Origin: an uncultured Candidatus Saccharibacteria bacterium
GTDB taxonomy: Bacteria > Patescibacteriota > Saccharimonadia > Saccharimonadales > Saccharimonadaceae
NCBI GenBank assembly: GCA_947303945.1
Contig: CAMYZS010000007.1
Coordinates: forward strand, 1-60,235
DNA length: 60,235 nucleotides
Direction: 5' to 3'
Shown piece after piece: positions 8,438 to 16,406 of the stretch. A program made the position numbers and the translations under genes. Each line of letters opens with the position of its first letter. Positions within the stretch are counted from its first letter, which is position 1. Below the pieces are notes generated by a model. It did not search any database, was not told where the DNA came from, and saw only the letters and a list, made by a program, of their open reading frames with translations.

Positions 8438-8468
8438 AAAAAAGCGGAGCGTTTTATAGCACTCCGCA
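8438..8468 (-). terminator. hsp20 terminator
   Basis: Minus strand stem GCGGAG / CTCCGC followed by T6. The T run passes into GATAAT, a likely -10 box for the next gene. Confidence 0.8.
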
Positions 8469-8485
8469 ATACTTTGAACGATGTT

Positions 8486-8965
8486 TTAGCCTTCGATGGC
8501 TATATATTTTTGATCCTCTGGAAGCTCTTTCTTCGGCTCCGCCTTTGGTACCGTTAGAGAAAGAACGCCGTTCTTATATGATGCTTTAATATTATCCTTC
8601 TCAATATCCTCACCTATATACCAACTGCGGCTCATTGATCCAAAATGACGCTCCTTGCGGATTAGTCGGCAACCATTCTTGCGCGGTTTGCCGTTTTTAT
8701 CCTCACGCTCCTCAACATCTTCGTTCTTTTCGGCGCTAATCGTAAGTACGCCGTCGTCGTATTTAACTTTTATATCATCCTTCGTAAAGCCTGGAAGATC
8801 AATCGCGAGGCTATAGGCTTGTTCAGTTTCGCTAACATCCGTACGCATTAAATCGCGTTTATGTCCGCCACTATGAGCCGATAGCATTGGGCGACGTCCA
8901 AAGATATCGTCATCGAAATCATTGAACATTTCGTCAAAAAGGCTCTCGAATCCCGAGTGAATCAT
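8486..8965 (-). CDS. Small heat shock protein, Hsp20 family
   Basis: The 159-residue protein has an alpha-crystallin domain from about residue 45: SLAIDLPGFTKDDIKVKYDDG, ISAEK, a RHFGSMSRSWYIGEDIEKDN segment matching the family F-R-F/L pattern, and NGVLSLTVPK before the C-terminal tail. It is an ATP-independent holdase chaperone forming oligomers. A consensus promoter at 9051-9079 is overlapped by a CIRCE operator (9067-9093), so HrcA, encoded at 13788-14528, should repress it. The leader is about 80 nt with an AAAGGA site; a terminator at 8438-8468 ends the unit. Confidence 0.93.
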   Translation of the reverse strand: MIHSGFESLFDEMFNDFDDDIFGRRPMLSAHSGGHKRDLMRTDVSETEQAYSLAIDLPGFTKDDIKVKYDDGVLTISAEKNEDVEEREDKNGKPRKNGCRLIRKERHFGSMSRSWYIGEDIEKDNIKASYKNGVLSLTVPKAEPKKELPEDQKYIAIEG

Positions 8966-9050
8966 CTTTTTCCTTTCGTTAAATTTGTGTGAGTAAGTTA
9001 GTTGCTAACCGCTATATCTTATCCTGTCGGTTGCTTTCGCTTATGCTCTC

Positions 9051-9079
9051 ATTATAGCCCACTCGACTAGCACTGTCAA
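9051..9079 (-). promoter_or_regulatory. hsp20 promoter, full consensus
   Basis: Minus strand TTGACA (9074-9079), 17 bases, TATAAT (9051-9056). The -35 box lies inside the CIRCE element. Confidence 0.88.
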
Positions 9080-9093
9080 GCCGAGAGTGCTAA
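9067..9093. promoter_or_regulatory. CIRCE operator (HrcA site) of hsp20
   Basis: CTAGCACTG, 9 bases, GAGTGCTAA against the consensus TTAGCACTC-N9-GAGTGCTAA: the right half is perfect and the left has two changes. It overlaps the -35 box of hsp20. Confidence 0.9.
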
Positions 9094-9104
9094 TTCATAG
9101 TTAT

Positions 9105-9632
9105 TTAAATCTTTTGGTATATTTTTATGTGCGCGGCGGCATATTTTTTATCGCTGACGAGACTTAGATAGGCAAATTGTGGCGGCTCGGGCGACTCTGG
9201 ATGAGACAAGACAAAGAATCCACCTGGAATAAGATGCTGGATTAACGAAGTAATGAGGTCGTATTGCGGCTTATTGTATGGCGGATCAGCAAAGATAATG
9301 CCATAATCACCGTCTGGAGAGCGCAAGATATTAGCATAATTGGCTAATTGTAGATTTTGAAGATTCTTTTGAATAGTCCTGATAGCTTTAGGGTGGTTCT
9401 CCATGAAATCCACATGCGCAGCGCCAAGCGAGAGCGCCTCAAGTCCAATTGCACCACTCCCCGCAAAAGCATCGAGAATGCGTCGTCCGGGGATTTCGTC
9501 TCGCAAGCGATTAAAAATCGCCGAGCGTTCACGTTCGCCCATTGGATGGGTTGCTCTAGTTTTTGGCGTATCAATATTGCGGCCACCATAAGTTCCAGAA
9601 ATAATACGAATTTGGCTACTATTTTTGGTCAT
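9105..9632 (-). CDS. rsmD: 16S rRNA (guanine966-N2)-methyltransferase
   Basis: The 175-residue protein has the RsmD layout: RIISGTYGGRNI at the N-terminus, THPMGERERSAIFN, the SAM-binding motif I DAFAGSGAIGLEAL at about 54-67, and the catalytic IIFADPPY near 110. It methylates G966 of 16S rRNA. The length is normal. Its start overlaps the upstream gene (9619-10455) by 14 bases, so the two are likely one transcript. The hsp20 CIRCE region begins just after its stop. Confidence 0.92.
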   Translation of the reverse strand: MTKNSSQIRIISGTYGGRNIDTPKTRATHPMGERERSAIFNRLRDEIPGRRILDAFAGSGAIGLEALSLGAAHVDFMENHPKAIRTIQKNLQNLQLANYANILRSPDGDYGIIFADPPYNKPQYDLITSLIQHLIPGGFFVLSHPESPEPPQFAYLSLVSDKKYAAAHIKIYQKI

Positions 9633-10455
9633 CTTTAAGTTCCTCCTTCGCCTGGTTCGCCGCAGATGCCCAAGCTAGCGTAATAGCGCGAACAATTTCG
9701 GGTATTAGTATTTTTCGTGTTTCGATTACTAATTCCGTCGTCCAGCCGTGTTCGAGAAACTGCTCATACATCTTTAGGTTGTTAATACGCTCGAGCGATT
9801 CGTAAAAAGCTTTTTTATAATCCGCACGTTCAGCGTCTTGTTTAGTAAAGTCGTCCGGCATCAAGTGTTTGAGTAATACCGGCGTAATAATATATGCAAC
9901 ACCATATTCGTAAGCAATATGTTTCGTCATAAGGCCGCCAGCACCAAAATATAGCCAGTTCGTGCGCATAGTCTCGGCAAACGTGCCGCGTTTCGTCATG
10001 CCTTTTAATTCGATACCAAAAACTTTCACATAGTCCGCATCGCCCACTAGCTCATCGCGTACTTCGCGAAATGGATAATGGTGAGCAGGAGTAAGCCCAT
10101 CGGTAATCACGTGCGCCAGCCAGGCAGCCTCGAAACTTGCGCGCACGCGATCTTTCTTCTTGAGCGCCTGTACGAGATTATAGTGATGGTTGTCTATGTA
10201 TTGTATTAGCGTACCATCATCATCTTCTGGAATAATAAAGTGCTCTGGTTCATCTATGCCTGGAGACTTACGCTTAAGCCCGTCTGGCCCCTGCATACCC
10301 TCAAAACGTAATATCTCTGTAATAGTTGGGAAATTTTTACCGACCAAGAGATTGCGCCCCAGTAGCTGACGCGCGGCTTTATCTAGTTTTTGATGCGTTC
10401 CGATTAGCCTCCCTGAACGCTTCGAGTTGGGCTTTATGCAAAGAGTAGCATACAT
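9619..10455 (-). CDS. Possible zinc-dependent phospholipase C / S1-P1-like protein
   Basis: From the ATG at 10455 the protein has 278 residues. The segment SFEAAWLAHVITDGLTPAHHYPF resembles the histidine/aspartate helices of the Zn-dependent phospholipase C/P1 nuclease fold (H-x-x-x-D-x-x-x-P-x-H), and GTHQKLDKAARQLLG near the N-terminus could carry the first histidine. There is no signal peptide, which is unusual for that family. This is an inference from spacing and I am not certain. A longer frame upstream to 10494 is rejected because a TAAAAT -10 box at 10466-10471 sits 10 nt before this ATG. It is probably co-transcribed with rsmD. Confidence 0.55.
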   Translation of the reverse strand: MYATLCIKPNSKRSGRLIGTHQKLDKAARQLLGRNLLVGKNFPTITEILRFEGMQGPDGLKRKSPGIDEPEHFIIPEDDDGTLIQYIDNHHYNLVQALKKKDRVRASFEAAWLAHVITDGLTPAHHYPFREVRDELVGDADYVKVFGIELKGMTKRGTFAETMRTNWLYFGAGGLMTKHIAYEYGVAYIITPVLLKHLMPDDFTKQDAERADYKKAFYESLERINNLKMYEQFLEHGWTTELVIETRKILIPEIVRAITLAWASAANQAKEELKDDQK

Positions 10456-10512
10456 TATTGTTATTATTTTAACATACCGCAGCCTAGCCACCAAAAACCA
10501 ATGATTTTAGTA

Positions 10513-12516
10513 TTAGTTCAACGTCGTAATTCGTTGATACTTGCGCACTGCAACGCTTAATTCGCGGTAGTCGGATAGCTTATAATCGCTTTTGAAAAAA
10601 TCTTTAACTAACTCGTCGGCTCGACGAACGAGTCTCGTGTCAGTAATTGTCGCGATACGCAGATCAAGTGCGCCATGTTGCAACGAGCCGTATAGTTCGC
10701 CTGGTCCGCGTAGTTTAAGGTCAACTTCTGCTAAATGGAAGCCATCCTGCGAATGCTCAATCTCACGCAGACGTCTAGTTGGAGTATCAGAATTTGAGTT
10801 AATTAGATAACAGTATGAAGCATCACTTCCGCGGCCGACTCGTCCGCGTAGCTGATGCAATTGCGAGAGGCCGTATTGATCAGCATCGGCAATCACCATC
10901 ACTGTAGCGTTTGGCACATTTACGCCAACTTCGACTACTGTTGTGCTTACTAGAATGTCAATTTCGCCGTTACTAAACATAGCCATTAGTTCATCCTTTT
11001 CGGCTGGCTTCATTTTGCCATGTAAATAGGCGACGTTATAATTAGGAAATTGATGAGCGATTTTTTGCGATTCTTTCTTGACATTCGACAGCTCGCTTGC
11101 GCCTTTATCATCAATTTTCTTACAAATATAATAAACTTGATGCTTCGCGGAGAGCTCTCGCTCGATCGCATCCCACATTTGCTTGGTTGAATTCGGTGAA
11201 ACAATTTTGGTCGTAATCGGCTGACGACCAGCTGGCAACTCATCAAGAATCGACACGGAGAGATCGCCAAAAATTGTTAGCTGCAACGAACGCGGAATTG
11301 GCGTAGCGGTCATTGAAAGTAAGTGCGGCATCGTATTAGCTTTAGCAAGCAGCTTCTGGCGTTGCATAACGCCAAAACGATGCTGCTCATCGATAATCGC
11401 CAGGCCGAGGTTGCTAAACTCCGTATCGTCAGTAATCAGCGCGTGCGTACCAATTACAAGATTCACGTCGCCTTTTTTGATATGCTTTTTTAGTTCTGTT
11501 TTATGCTTAGTTGAACCGGTTAATAATGCTATATTGAGTTGCTCGCCAAATAATTCCGAGAGCGTCTCCGCATGCTGAGTGGCTAAGACTTCCGTTGGTG
11601 CCATTATGGCGGCCTGCATTCCAGCCCTAGCAGCAACAAAACAACTTAATGCCGCTACCAGAGTCTTGCCAGAGCCGACGTCGCCCTGCAATAAGCGATT
11701 CATTGGAACTTCCTGTTCCATATCTTGAATAATTTCCCACGTCGCACGACGTTGCGCATTAGTAAGTTTAAAAGGTAGCGTCTTGATAAACTTTTTTAGC
11801 GCTTCTATGTCGCCACTAATTGGTTGCGTGCGTAATTTTTGATTATCGTCACGATTTAATTTAGCCGCTAGTAGTAAGCTAAATAATTCTTCAGTTGCAA
11901 GATACTCGCGCCCAAGTTTAGCAGCTTCGACGGTTTCTGGAAAATGCACATCAAATAGCGCGTCTGCCCTGCCCGCATAATTTGGAACCATGTCTGGAAT
12001 AAGCGCGATACTTTCCTTGATGGTTGACATAAACTTTTTAAAATCTTGGGATTTTATCGAGCCACGTGCTGGGTAAATTGGCTGGATTTTAGCCATGCTA
12101 GCCTTCATATCATAATCGTCCGCCAACACGGCAGACGGATTAGATATCTGATAGCGACCATACGATAGTGCCATGGTTCCTGAAAAATAATAATCCTTAC
12201 CAGCATCGAACTGCTTGGCGCGATATGGTTGGTTAAACCAAATAACCCTAATGGCACCAGATTTGTCACGTAGGGTCGCCTCAACTAAAGTTAGGTTTCG
12301 GCGCATGCGACGAATACTAATATCTTCCACTTTTGCTTTGACTGTAACTTTGCCCGGTTTTAACTCGGAGATTTTTTGAGCTTGCTGAAAGTTCTCATAA
12401 TCACGTGGCAAATGATAGACTAAATCCCGTAAAGAAAAAATACCAGCCTTGTGCAGAATTTCGGCTGTTTTTGGGCCGATGCCTTTTATCTCCTGAATTG
12501 GAGCCGATAAGTCCAT
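10513..12516 (-). CDS. recG: ATP-dependent DNA helicase RecG
   Basis: The 667-residue protein carries an N-terminal helix-hairpin-like segment (IKGIGPKTAEILHKAGI), an OB-fold wedge domain (about 50-150), and the superfamily 2 helicase motifs: RLLQGDVGSGKT (Walker A, near 278), IIDEQHRFG (DEQH, near 370), SMTATPIPR, and the C-terminal QLRGRVGRG with the TRG-like tail. RecG remodels stalled replication forks and branch-migrates Holliday junctions. The length is normal. The -10 TATAAT (12523-12528) sits in the 14-nt gap after trmD and ends 6 nt before the ATG, so recG has its own leaderless start as well as read-through from the hrcA operon. Confidence 0.95.
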   Translation of the reverse strand: MDLSAPIQEIKGIGPKTAEILHKAGIFSLRDLVYHLPRDYENFQQAQKISELKPGKVTVKAKVEDISIRRMRRNLTLVEATLRDKSGAIRVIWFNQPYRAKQFDAGKDYYFSGTMALSYGRYQISNPSAVLADDYDMKASMAKIQPIYPARGSIKSQDFKKFMSTIKESIALIPDMVPNYAGRADALFDVHFPETVEAAKLGREYLATEELFSLLLAAKLNRDDNQKLRTQPISGDIEALKKFIKTLPFKLTNAQRRATWEIIQDMEQEVPMNRLLQGDVGSGKTLVAALSCFVAARAGMQAAIMAPTEVLATQHAETLSELFGEQLNIALLTGSTKHKTELKKHIKKGDVNLVIGTHALITDDTEFSNLGLAIIDEQHRFGVMQRQKLLAKANTMPHLLSMTATPIPRSLQLTIFGDLSVSILDELPAGRQPITTKIVSPNSTKQMWDAIERELSAKHQVYYICKKIDDKGASELSNVKKESQKIAHQFPNYNVAYLHGKMKPAEKDELMAMFSNGEIDILVSTTVVEVGVNVPNATVMVIADADQYGLSQLHQLRGRVGRGSDASYCYLINSNSDTPTRRLREIEHSQDGFHLAEVDLKLRGPGELYGSLQHGALDLRIATITDTRLVRRADELVKDFFKSDYKLSDYRELSVAVRKYQRITTLN

Positions 12517-12522
12517 AACTAT

Positions 12523-12528
12523 ATTATA
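12523..12528 (-). promoter_or_regulatory. -10 box for leaderless recG
   Basis: TATAAT on the minus strand, 6 nt before the recG ATG. The -35 would lie within the end of trmD and is not recognisable. Confidence 0.55.
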
Positions 12529-12530
12529 TC

Positions 12531-13187
12531 TTAATCGTGAGCTTCGGTCGGGGCGTTTTCAGCACGCCATTTGGCGATTTCGCCATGGTTGCCAGAGAGT
12601 AAAATTTCCGGTACCTTCATGCCGCGGAATTCTTCGGGGCGCGTATACTGCGGATATTCATAGTTATCGCCGTCCGAAAAGCTCTCAATTTCTGCAGACG
12701 TTTCGCCGCCCAGTACGCCCGGGATTAGGCGCACAATCGAATCAATCACGGCCATTGTGGGAATTTCTCCGCCCGTGAGAATAAATTTACCAATTGAAAT
12801 TTGATAATCCGCCAAGGTTGTAATACGTTCGTCGTAACCTTCGTAGTGTGGGCAAATAAAAATATAATTTTGATTCGCAGTAGATAACTCTCGAGCGCGC
12901 GCCTGGTCCCAAATGCGCCCCTTCGGTGTCATTAGAACTACTTTCGCATCAACATTACGCGTTTTTGCGTCTTCTATGGCGGCAAAAATTGGTTCTGGCT
13001 TCAAGAGCATACCATCTCCGCCACCATACGGGGTATCGTCGACTTGATGACGTGGGCCTAGGCCAAATGGACGCAAATCAATGATTTCAAATTCTACCAA
13101 ATTACGATCTTGCGCTTTCCAGAGCATTGATTGATTAAAAACTTTATCAAACATCTCTGGAAACAATGTTATGACGGAAATCTTCAT
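12531..13187 (-). CDS. trmD: tRNA (guanine37-N1)-methyltransferase
   Basis: The 218-residue protein starts ISVITLFPEMFD and contains the SPOUT trefoil-knot motifs: HQVDDTPYGGGDGMLLKPEP, ICPHYEGYDERI, and SIGKFILTGGEIPTMAVID, followed by YPQYTRPEEFRG and VPEILLSGNH. It methylates G37 of tRNAs to prevent frameshifting. It is somewhat shorter than the enterobacterial protein but complete. The ATG overlaps the grpE stop (ATGA). The usual rimM/rplS neighbours are absent; instead it follows the heat shock genes. Confidence 0.95.
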   Translation of the reverse strand: MKISVITLFPEMFDKVFNQSMLWKAQDRNLVEFEIIDLRPFGLGPRHQVDDTPYGGGDGMLLKPEPIFAAIEDAKTRNVDAKVVLMTPKGRIWDQARARELSTANQNYIFICPHYEGYDERITTLADYQISIGKFILTGGEIPTMAVIDSIVRLIPGVLGGETSAEIESFSDGDNYEYPQYTRPEEFRGMKVPEILLSGNHGEIAKWRAENAPTEAHD

Positions 13188-13795
13188 TGCTTCTTGACTT
13201 TTACCATAGCCGCACGAATTACAACTTGACCAAAGTAGTATCCAGGGCGCAATTCTTCCGCGATGAGCTCTTCGTCACCATCACCCTCAACCATCACAGC
13301 ATCGTGAAGATCTGGATTAAAAGCAGTGCCAGCTTCGGCAGGAATCTTAGTTAAACCAAGTTCTTTGACGGTTTTAGCTAGACTTTTTTCGAGCGGTCCG
13401 AGCGTATCGGGATTCGCTACGATTGCGCGGTCCATATCGTCGAGTAGCGGAAGAAGTTTTTTGACAGTAGCGTATTTAACCGCGTTCCCATATTGCTCTT
13501 TCTGAACATCAACTTGACGACGAAAGTTCTCAAAGTCGGCCCGCGTGCGTTGTAGATCCGCAATCAATTCTGCAATTTTTGCATCTTGAGCATCGTCGAT
13601 GCTTTTTTTATCTTTGCGAGCCTTAGCGGTTTTAGCTGAAGTCTCCGCGGCGCCAATTACGGCTTCACCAATGCCTTCTTCGCTTGATTCTTTTTTAGTC
13701 TGCTCATTGCCATCAAGTATGTCGTTCGGGCTTAGAGCTTCTTTTTGAACCGATTCGCTCTCAGGCGTTTCGTTAAAATCTTGATCTTCATTCAT
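13184..13795 (-). CDS. grpE: Nucleotide exchange factor GrpE
   Basis: The 203-residue protein has a long acidic, lysine-rich N-terminus (about 1-75), a coiled-coil ([20 protein letters not shown]), and the C-terminal beta domain ending with [12 protein letters not shown] and [18 protein letters not shown]. It releases ADP from DnaK. It overlaps hrcA by 8 bases and trmD by 4, so it shares the CIRCE-controlled promoter upstream of hrcA. dnaK and dnaJ are not in this window. Confidence 0.95.
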   Translation of the reverse strand: MNEDQDFNETPESESVQKEALSPNDILDGNEQTKKESSEEGIGEAVIGAAETSAKTAKARKDKKSIDDAQDAKIAELIADLQRTRADFENFRRQVDVQKEQYGNAVKYATVKKLLPLLDDMDRAIVANPDTLGPLEKSLAKTVKELGLTKIPAEAGTAFNPDLHDAVMVEGDGDEELIAEELRPGYYFGQVVIRAAMVKVKKQ

Positions 13796-14528
13796 AAATA
13801 ATATCCTCCAACATTAATCCTGCGTGGCGTACTAATGACATTACGCGTTTATACGATTGCCGAGTTGGGCCAAGAACACCAATATAACTACGGTCGGAAT
13901 ATGGCGAACGAAAGCGCGAAATAATCAACGACACGTTCGACGCTTTTCCAATTGGGTTCTCGGTACCAATATATACATTGATTGCTTCATTCGGTTGAAC
14001 CTCCATGAGCCATGGCTTGATGTTATCTAATAGCTTACCGACAGCTTGAACCTGAGCCGCCTGTAAGAACTCTGGCTGAGCAAAGAGATTTCCGAAGCCA
14101 GAGATGTAGATTTGATCACCAATCGTGGCCAAGCCTAGATTCCCTGTAAGATTAACCAGACTATCGACCGCGGTACGAATCGCATAATCAGCACGAGTTT
14201 GCGCCTGAATGCGCGTAGCGAGAGCCCTTGTGGTTCGGTCTTCCTTTTCAATATTAGTTCGCCAATCTTCGCTAGTATCTTCTTCGTGGTCAATCTTTTC
14301 TTGGAGAGAATTAACATAAAGACGATAGCCAGCATCGGTAGGAATGCGCCCGGCAGAGGTGTGTGGCTGCGCAATATAACCCATTGCTTCGAGCTTAACC
14401 ATCTCGGCTCGAATAGTAGCCGACGAACAATCAAAAAGCTTCGCAAGCGTCACGCTGCCTACGGGAGTAGCGAGCTCGGCATACTCTTCAATAATCGCAT
14501 AAAGAATGTCACGTTGGCGATTAGTCAT
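13788..14528 (-). CDS. hrcA: Heat-inducible transcription repressor HrcA
   Basis: The 246-residue protein starts with a winged helix ([22 protein letters not shown], then [22 protein letters not shown] and [16 protein letters not shown], all typical of HrcA). The C-terminal GAF-like regulatory domain is shorter than in Bacillus (usual length about 340) but retains the final [14 protein letters not shown]. HrcA binds CIRCE, and two such sites are in this window: its own promoter (autoregulation) and hsp20. The -10 box TAAAAT ends 6 nt before the ATG, so the mRNA is predicted leaderless. Confidence 0.93.
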   Translation of the reverse strand: MTNRQRDILYAIIEEYAELATPVGSVTLAKLFDCSSATIRAEMVKLEAMGYIAQPHTSAGRIPTDAGYRLYVNSLQEKIDHEEDTSEDWRTNIEKEDRTTRALATRIQAQTRADYAIRTAVDSLVNLTGNLGLATIGDQIYISGFGNLFAQPEFLQAAQVQAVGKLLDNIKPWLMEVQPNEAINVYIGTENPIGKASNVSLIISRFRSPYSDRSYIGVLGPTRQSYKRVMSLVRHAGLMLEDIIYE

Positions 14529-14534
14529 GGTTAT

Positions 14535-14563
14535 ATTTTATGCTTTTTAGCACTCAAGGTCAA
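14535..14563 (-). promoter_or_regulatory. hrcA promoter, leaderless type
   Basis: Minus strand TTGACC (14558-14563), 17 bases, TAAAAT (14535-14540), then 6 nt to ATG. CIRCE covers the -35 box and part of the spacer. Confidence 0.8.
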
Positions 14564-14573
14564 GGTTTGCTAG
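14547..14573. promoter_or_regulatory. CIRCE-like operator (HrcA site) of hrcA
   Basis: TTAGCACTC (perfect left half), 9 bases, GTTTGCTAG (6 of 9 right-half positions). The position over the hrcA promoter supports autorepression. Confidence 0.8.
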
Positions 14574-14576
14574 CCA

Positions 14577-15743
14577 CTAGTCTTCGTAACTACGCGAAAC
14601 TGGCATACGATAGAAGCTCTTGGAGTTTTTAAGATAATTCGCGCGTTCGGTTCTGTTAACTTTAGCTATCTCTTTCATGATTTCGTTTTTGCTAGTACTT
14701 TGTCTAATACCATTATTGTCGTACATATAGTAGTTCTTACCAAATAGAATAACATACCCGCTTCGCATATATACTTCATCGCCATCGTTTGCAATAAATA
14801 GCTGCTTACCCGCAAAGTTATACAAACGACGCACTCCTCCAGTCTGATAAGTCATAATATATTTTTTATACGTAAAGACACCTTCTGCGGCGCTAGCAAG
14901 CTCATCCCCAGTCTTAATATCATAAAGGCGATATTGAGAACTCTCTCGCACGATAATATACTTACCTAACACATCTTCCATGCCGGCATATGCCTTATGT
15001 TTAATATCGGAATATATGCGACTTAATTTGTTTGAGATAATTTGCTGATTATCGGCGATTGAATATAAGCCATAATCTTCCGTCGCCGGCTTGAGAATTA
15101 CATAGTAATTCCCTTTTCCCCATTCAAACACGCTCATTGAATTATATTTAATCGAATTATCGATAGTAGTAGGCGTAGCGGTATTGGTCTTAATATCATA
15201 AATATAGTACTTCTCATCATAAATAATAATTCGTTCATTTTTTATGATATCAGTCATTTTCTTACAGTCAGACTGAGTACATTTGTAACCATCAATTGTC
15301 GGTAATGGATCTTTTTGTTCTTTGCAGCTCCCCTTGTCTTTATACTCTGGACGTTCACAACAGGAAGTATTAATAGTACCATCACTATTTACACAAGGGT
15401 CCGTTTTTTGCCCCTGCCCAGCACCAATAATAATCTGCGCAATTAGCCAAATGAGCGCAACTAGAATTAGCACTCCAAAGATTGCTAGGCCAATTTTTAC
15501 CGCAATATGCAACTCTTTATTGCGACGAGCGGCTGCCTGCTGCTGTTTGAGGACTTGACTATTATATGCTTCCCGAGCCGCCAACTCTTTTTCGGCAATA
15601 TCACGAGAAGACACAATAACACTTTGCGTACGAAGGTTTTCTAGATTGCCTGTCTGCCCTATAGTAGGCGACTGTTGATGATTATCTTGAGGCGGATTTA
15701 CATTTTGCGGAATCCCACCGTCATTCGCATTTTGATTATCCAT
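14577..15743 (-). CDS. Orphan single-pass membrane protein with repeated beta-strand outer domain
   Basis: The 388-residue protein has a 75-residue Gln/Asn-rich cytoplasmic part, one membrane helix (about 80-108), a cysteine-rich linker (CCERPEYKDKGSC, CTQSDCKK) and an external domain built of repeated short units of the type Y-x-L/I-Y-D/S-I-x-T/D (for example EKYYIYDIKTN, DYGLYSIADN, QYRLYDIKTGD, RRLYNFAGK, NYYMYDNNG). The repeats suggest a beta-propeller or WG-repeat-like solenoid; I do not recognise the family. It is transcribed divergently from the kinase-like gene at 15771 and shares a palindromic -10 box with it. Confidence 0.65.
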   Translation of the reverse strand: MDNQNANDGGIPQNVNPPQDNHQQSPTIGQTGNLENLRTQSVIVSSRDIAEKELAAREAYNSQVLKQQQAAARRNKELHIAVKIGLAIFGVLILVALIWLIAQIIIGAGQGQKTDPCVNSDGTINTSCCERPEYKDKGSCKEQKDPLPTIDGYKCTQSDCKKMTDIIKNERIIIYDEKYYIYDIKTNTATPTTIDNSIKYNSMSVFEWGKGNYYVILKPATEDYGLYSIADNQQIISNKLSRIYSDIKHKAYAGMEDVLGKYIIVRESSQYRLYDIKTGDELASAAEGVFTYKKYIMTYQTGGVRRLYNFAGKQLFIANDGDEVYMRSGYVILFGKNYYMYDNNGIRQSTSKNEIMKEIAKVNRTERANYLKNSKSFYRMPVSRSYED

Positions 15744-15753
15744 AATTAGTTTT

Positions 15754-15763
15754 ATTATATAAT
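15754..15763. promoter_or_regulatory. Palindromic -10 shared by two divergent promoters
   Basis: ATTATATAAT is its own reverse complement. It gives TATAAT at 15758-15763 on plus (7 nt before the ATG at 15771) and TATAAT at 15754-15759 on minus (10 nt before the ATG at 15743). Only one polymerase could occupy it at a time. Confidence 0.65.
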
Positions 15764-15770
15764 ATATTTT

Positions 15771-16406
15771 ATGGATGAGAGAATCGAAATTATCAAAAGG
15801 TGGCTAGGAACAGGAAGTATCAATATTTTTGGCATGCCGTTTTCTGGCAAAGATACCGTTGGAATACATTTAGCGGAGCTGTTGGGCGGCAAGTTCTTAA
15901 GTTCTGGTTTAATTCTGCGCGCCGCCGAAAATGAAGATAAAGAAATAAAGAACGAAATGGCAAATGGCCAGTTAGTTAATCAGGATAAATTCCGTTCTAT
16001 TGTCTTGCCTTACCTTGCGAAAGACGAACTCTCTAGCTATCCGCTAATCCTAAGCAGCGTTGGCCGGTGGGAAGGCGAAGAATTTGATGTCATAGAGCGA
16101 GCCCAAAATACTGGACATCCAATTATGGCCGTAATAATTCTAAACATTTCCGAGGCAGAAGCCGAAGCGCGATGGAATGCGAGTAAAGATACACAAGACA
16201 GAGGTGAACGCCTTGACGATCGCGAGCGAAAGGTTCTCGATAATCGTATTAAGGAGTTTAATGAAAAAACCATCCCAGTAATTGAAACATATCAAAAACG
16301 AGGGCTTATTGTGCCAGTTAAAGCCTCTGGGACGCGTGAAGATGTATTCTCAAACGTAGTTGATGCGTTAATGCATTTTGCGCTTAATAGTGAGAATAAT
16401 AACTAA
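15771..16406 (+). CDS. Adenylate-kinase-like nucleoside monophosphate kinase
   Basis: The 211-residue protein has a P-loop GMPFSGKDT at about 21-29, followed by LAELLGGKFLSSGLILR, NGQLVNQDKFRSIVLPYL and the late RGERLDDRERKVLDNRIKEF, the pattern of the adenylate kinase LID/C-terminal region. The N-terminal extension and the P-loop variant (FSGKDT instead of SGKGT) show it is divergent from canonical Adk, so substrate preference is uncertain and I give no symbol. It is predicted leaderless (-10 ends 7 nt before ATG). It converges on lepA, with the two stop codons overlapping. Confidence 0.75.
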   Translation: MDERIEIIKRWLGTGSINIFGMPFSGKDTVGIHLAELLGGKFLSSGLILRAAENEDKEIKNEMANGQLVNQDKFRSIVLPYLAKDELSSYPLILSSVGRWEGEEFDVIERAQNTGHPIMAVIILNISEAEAEARWNASKDTQDRGERLDDRERKVLDNRIKEFNEKTIPVIETYQKRGLIVPVKASGTREDVFSNVVDALMHFALNSENNN

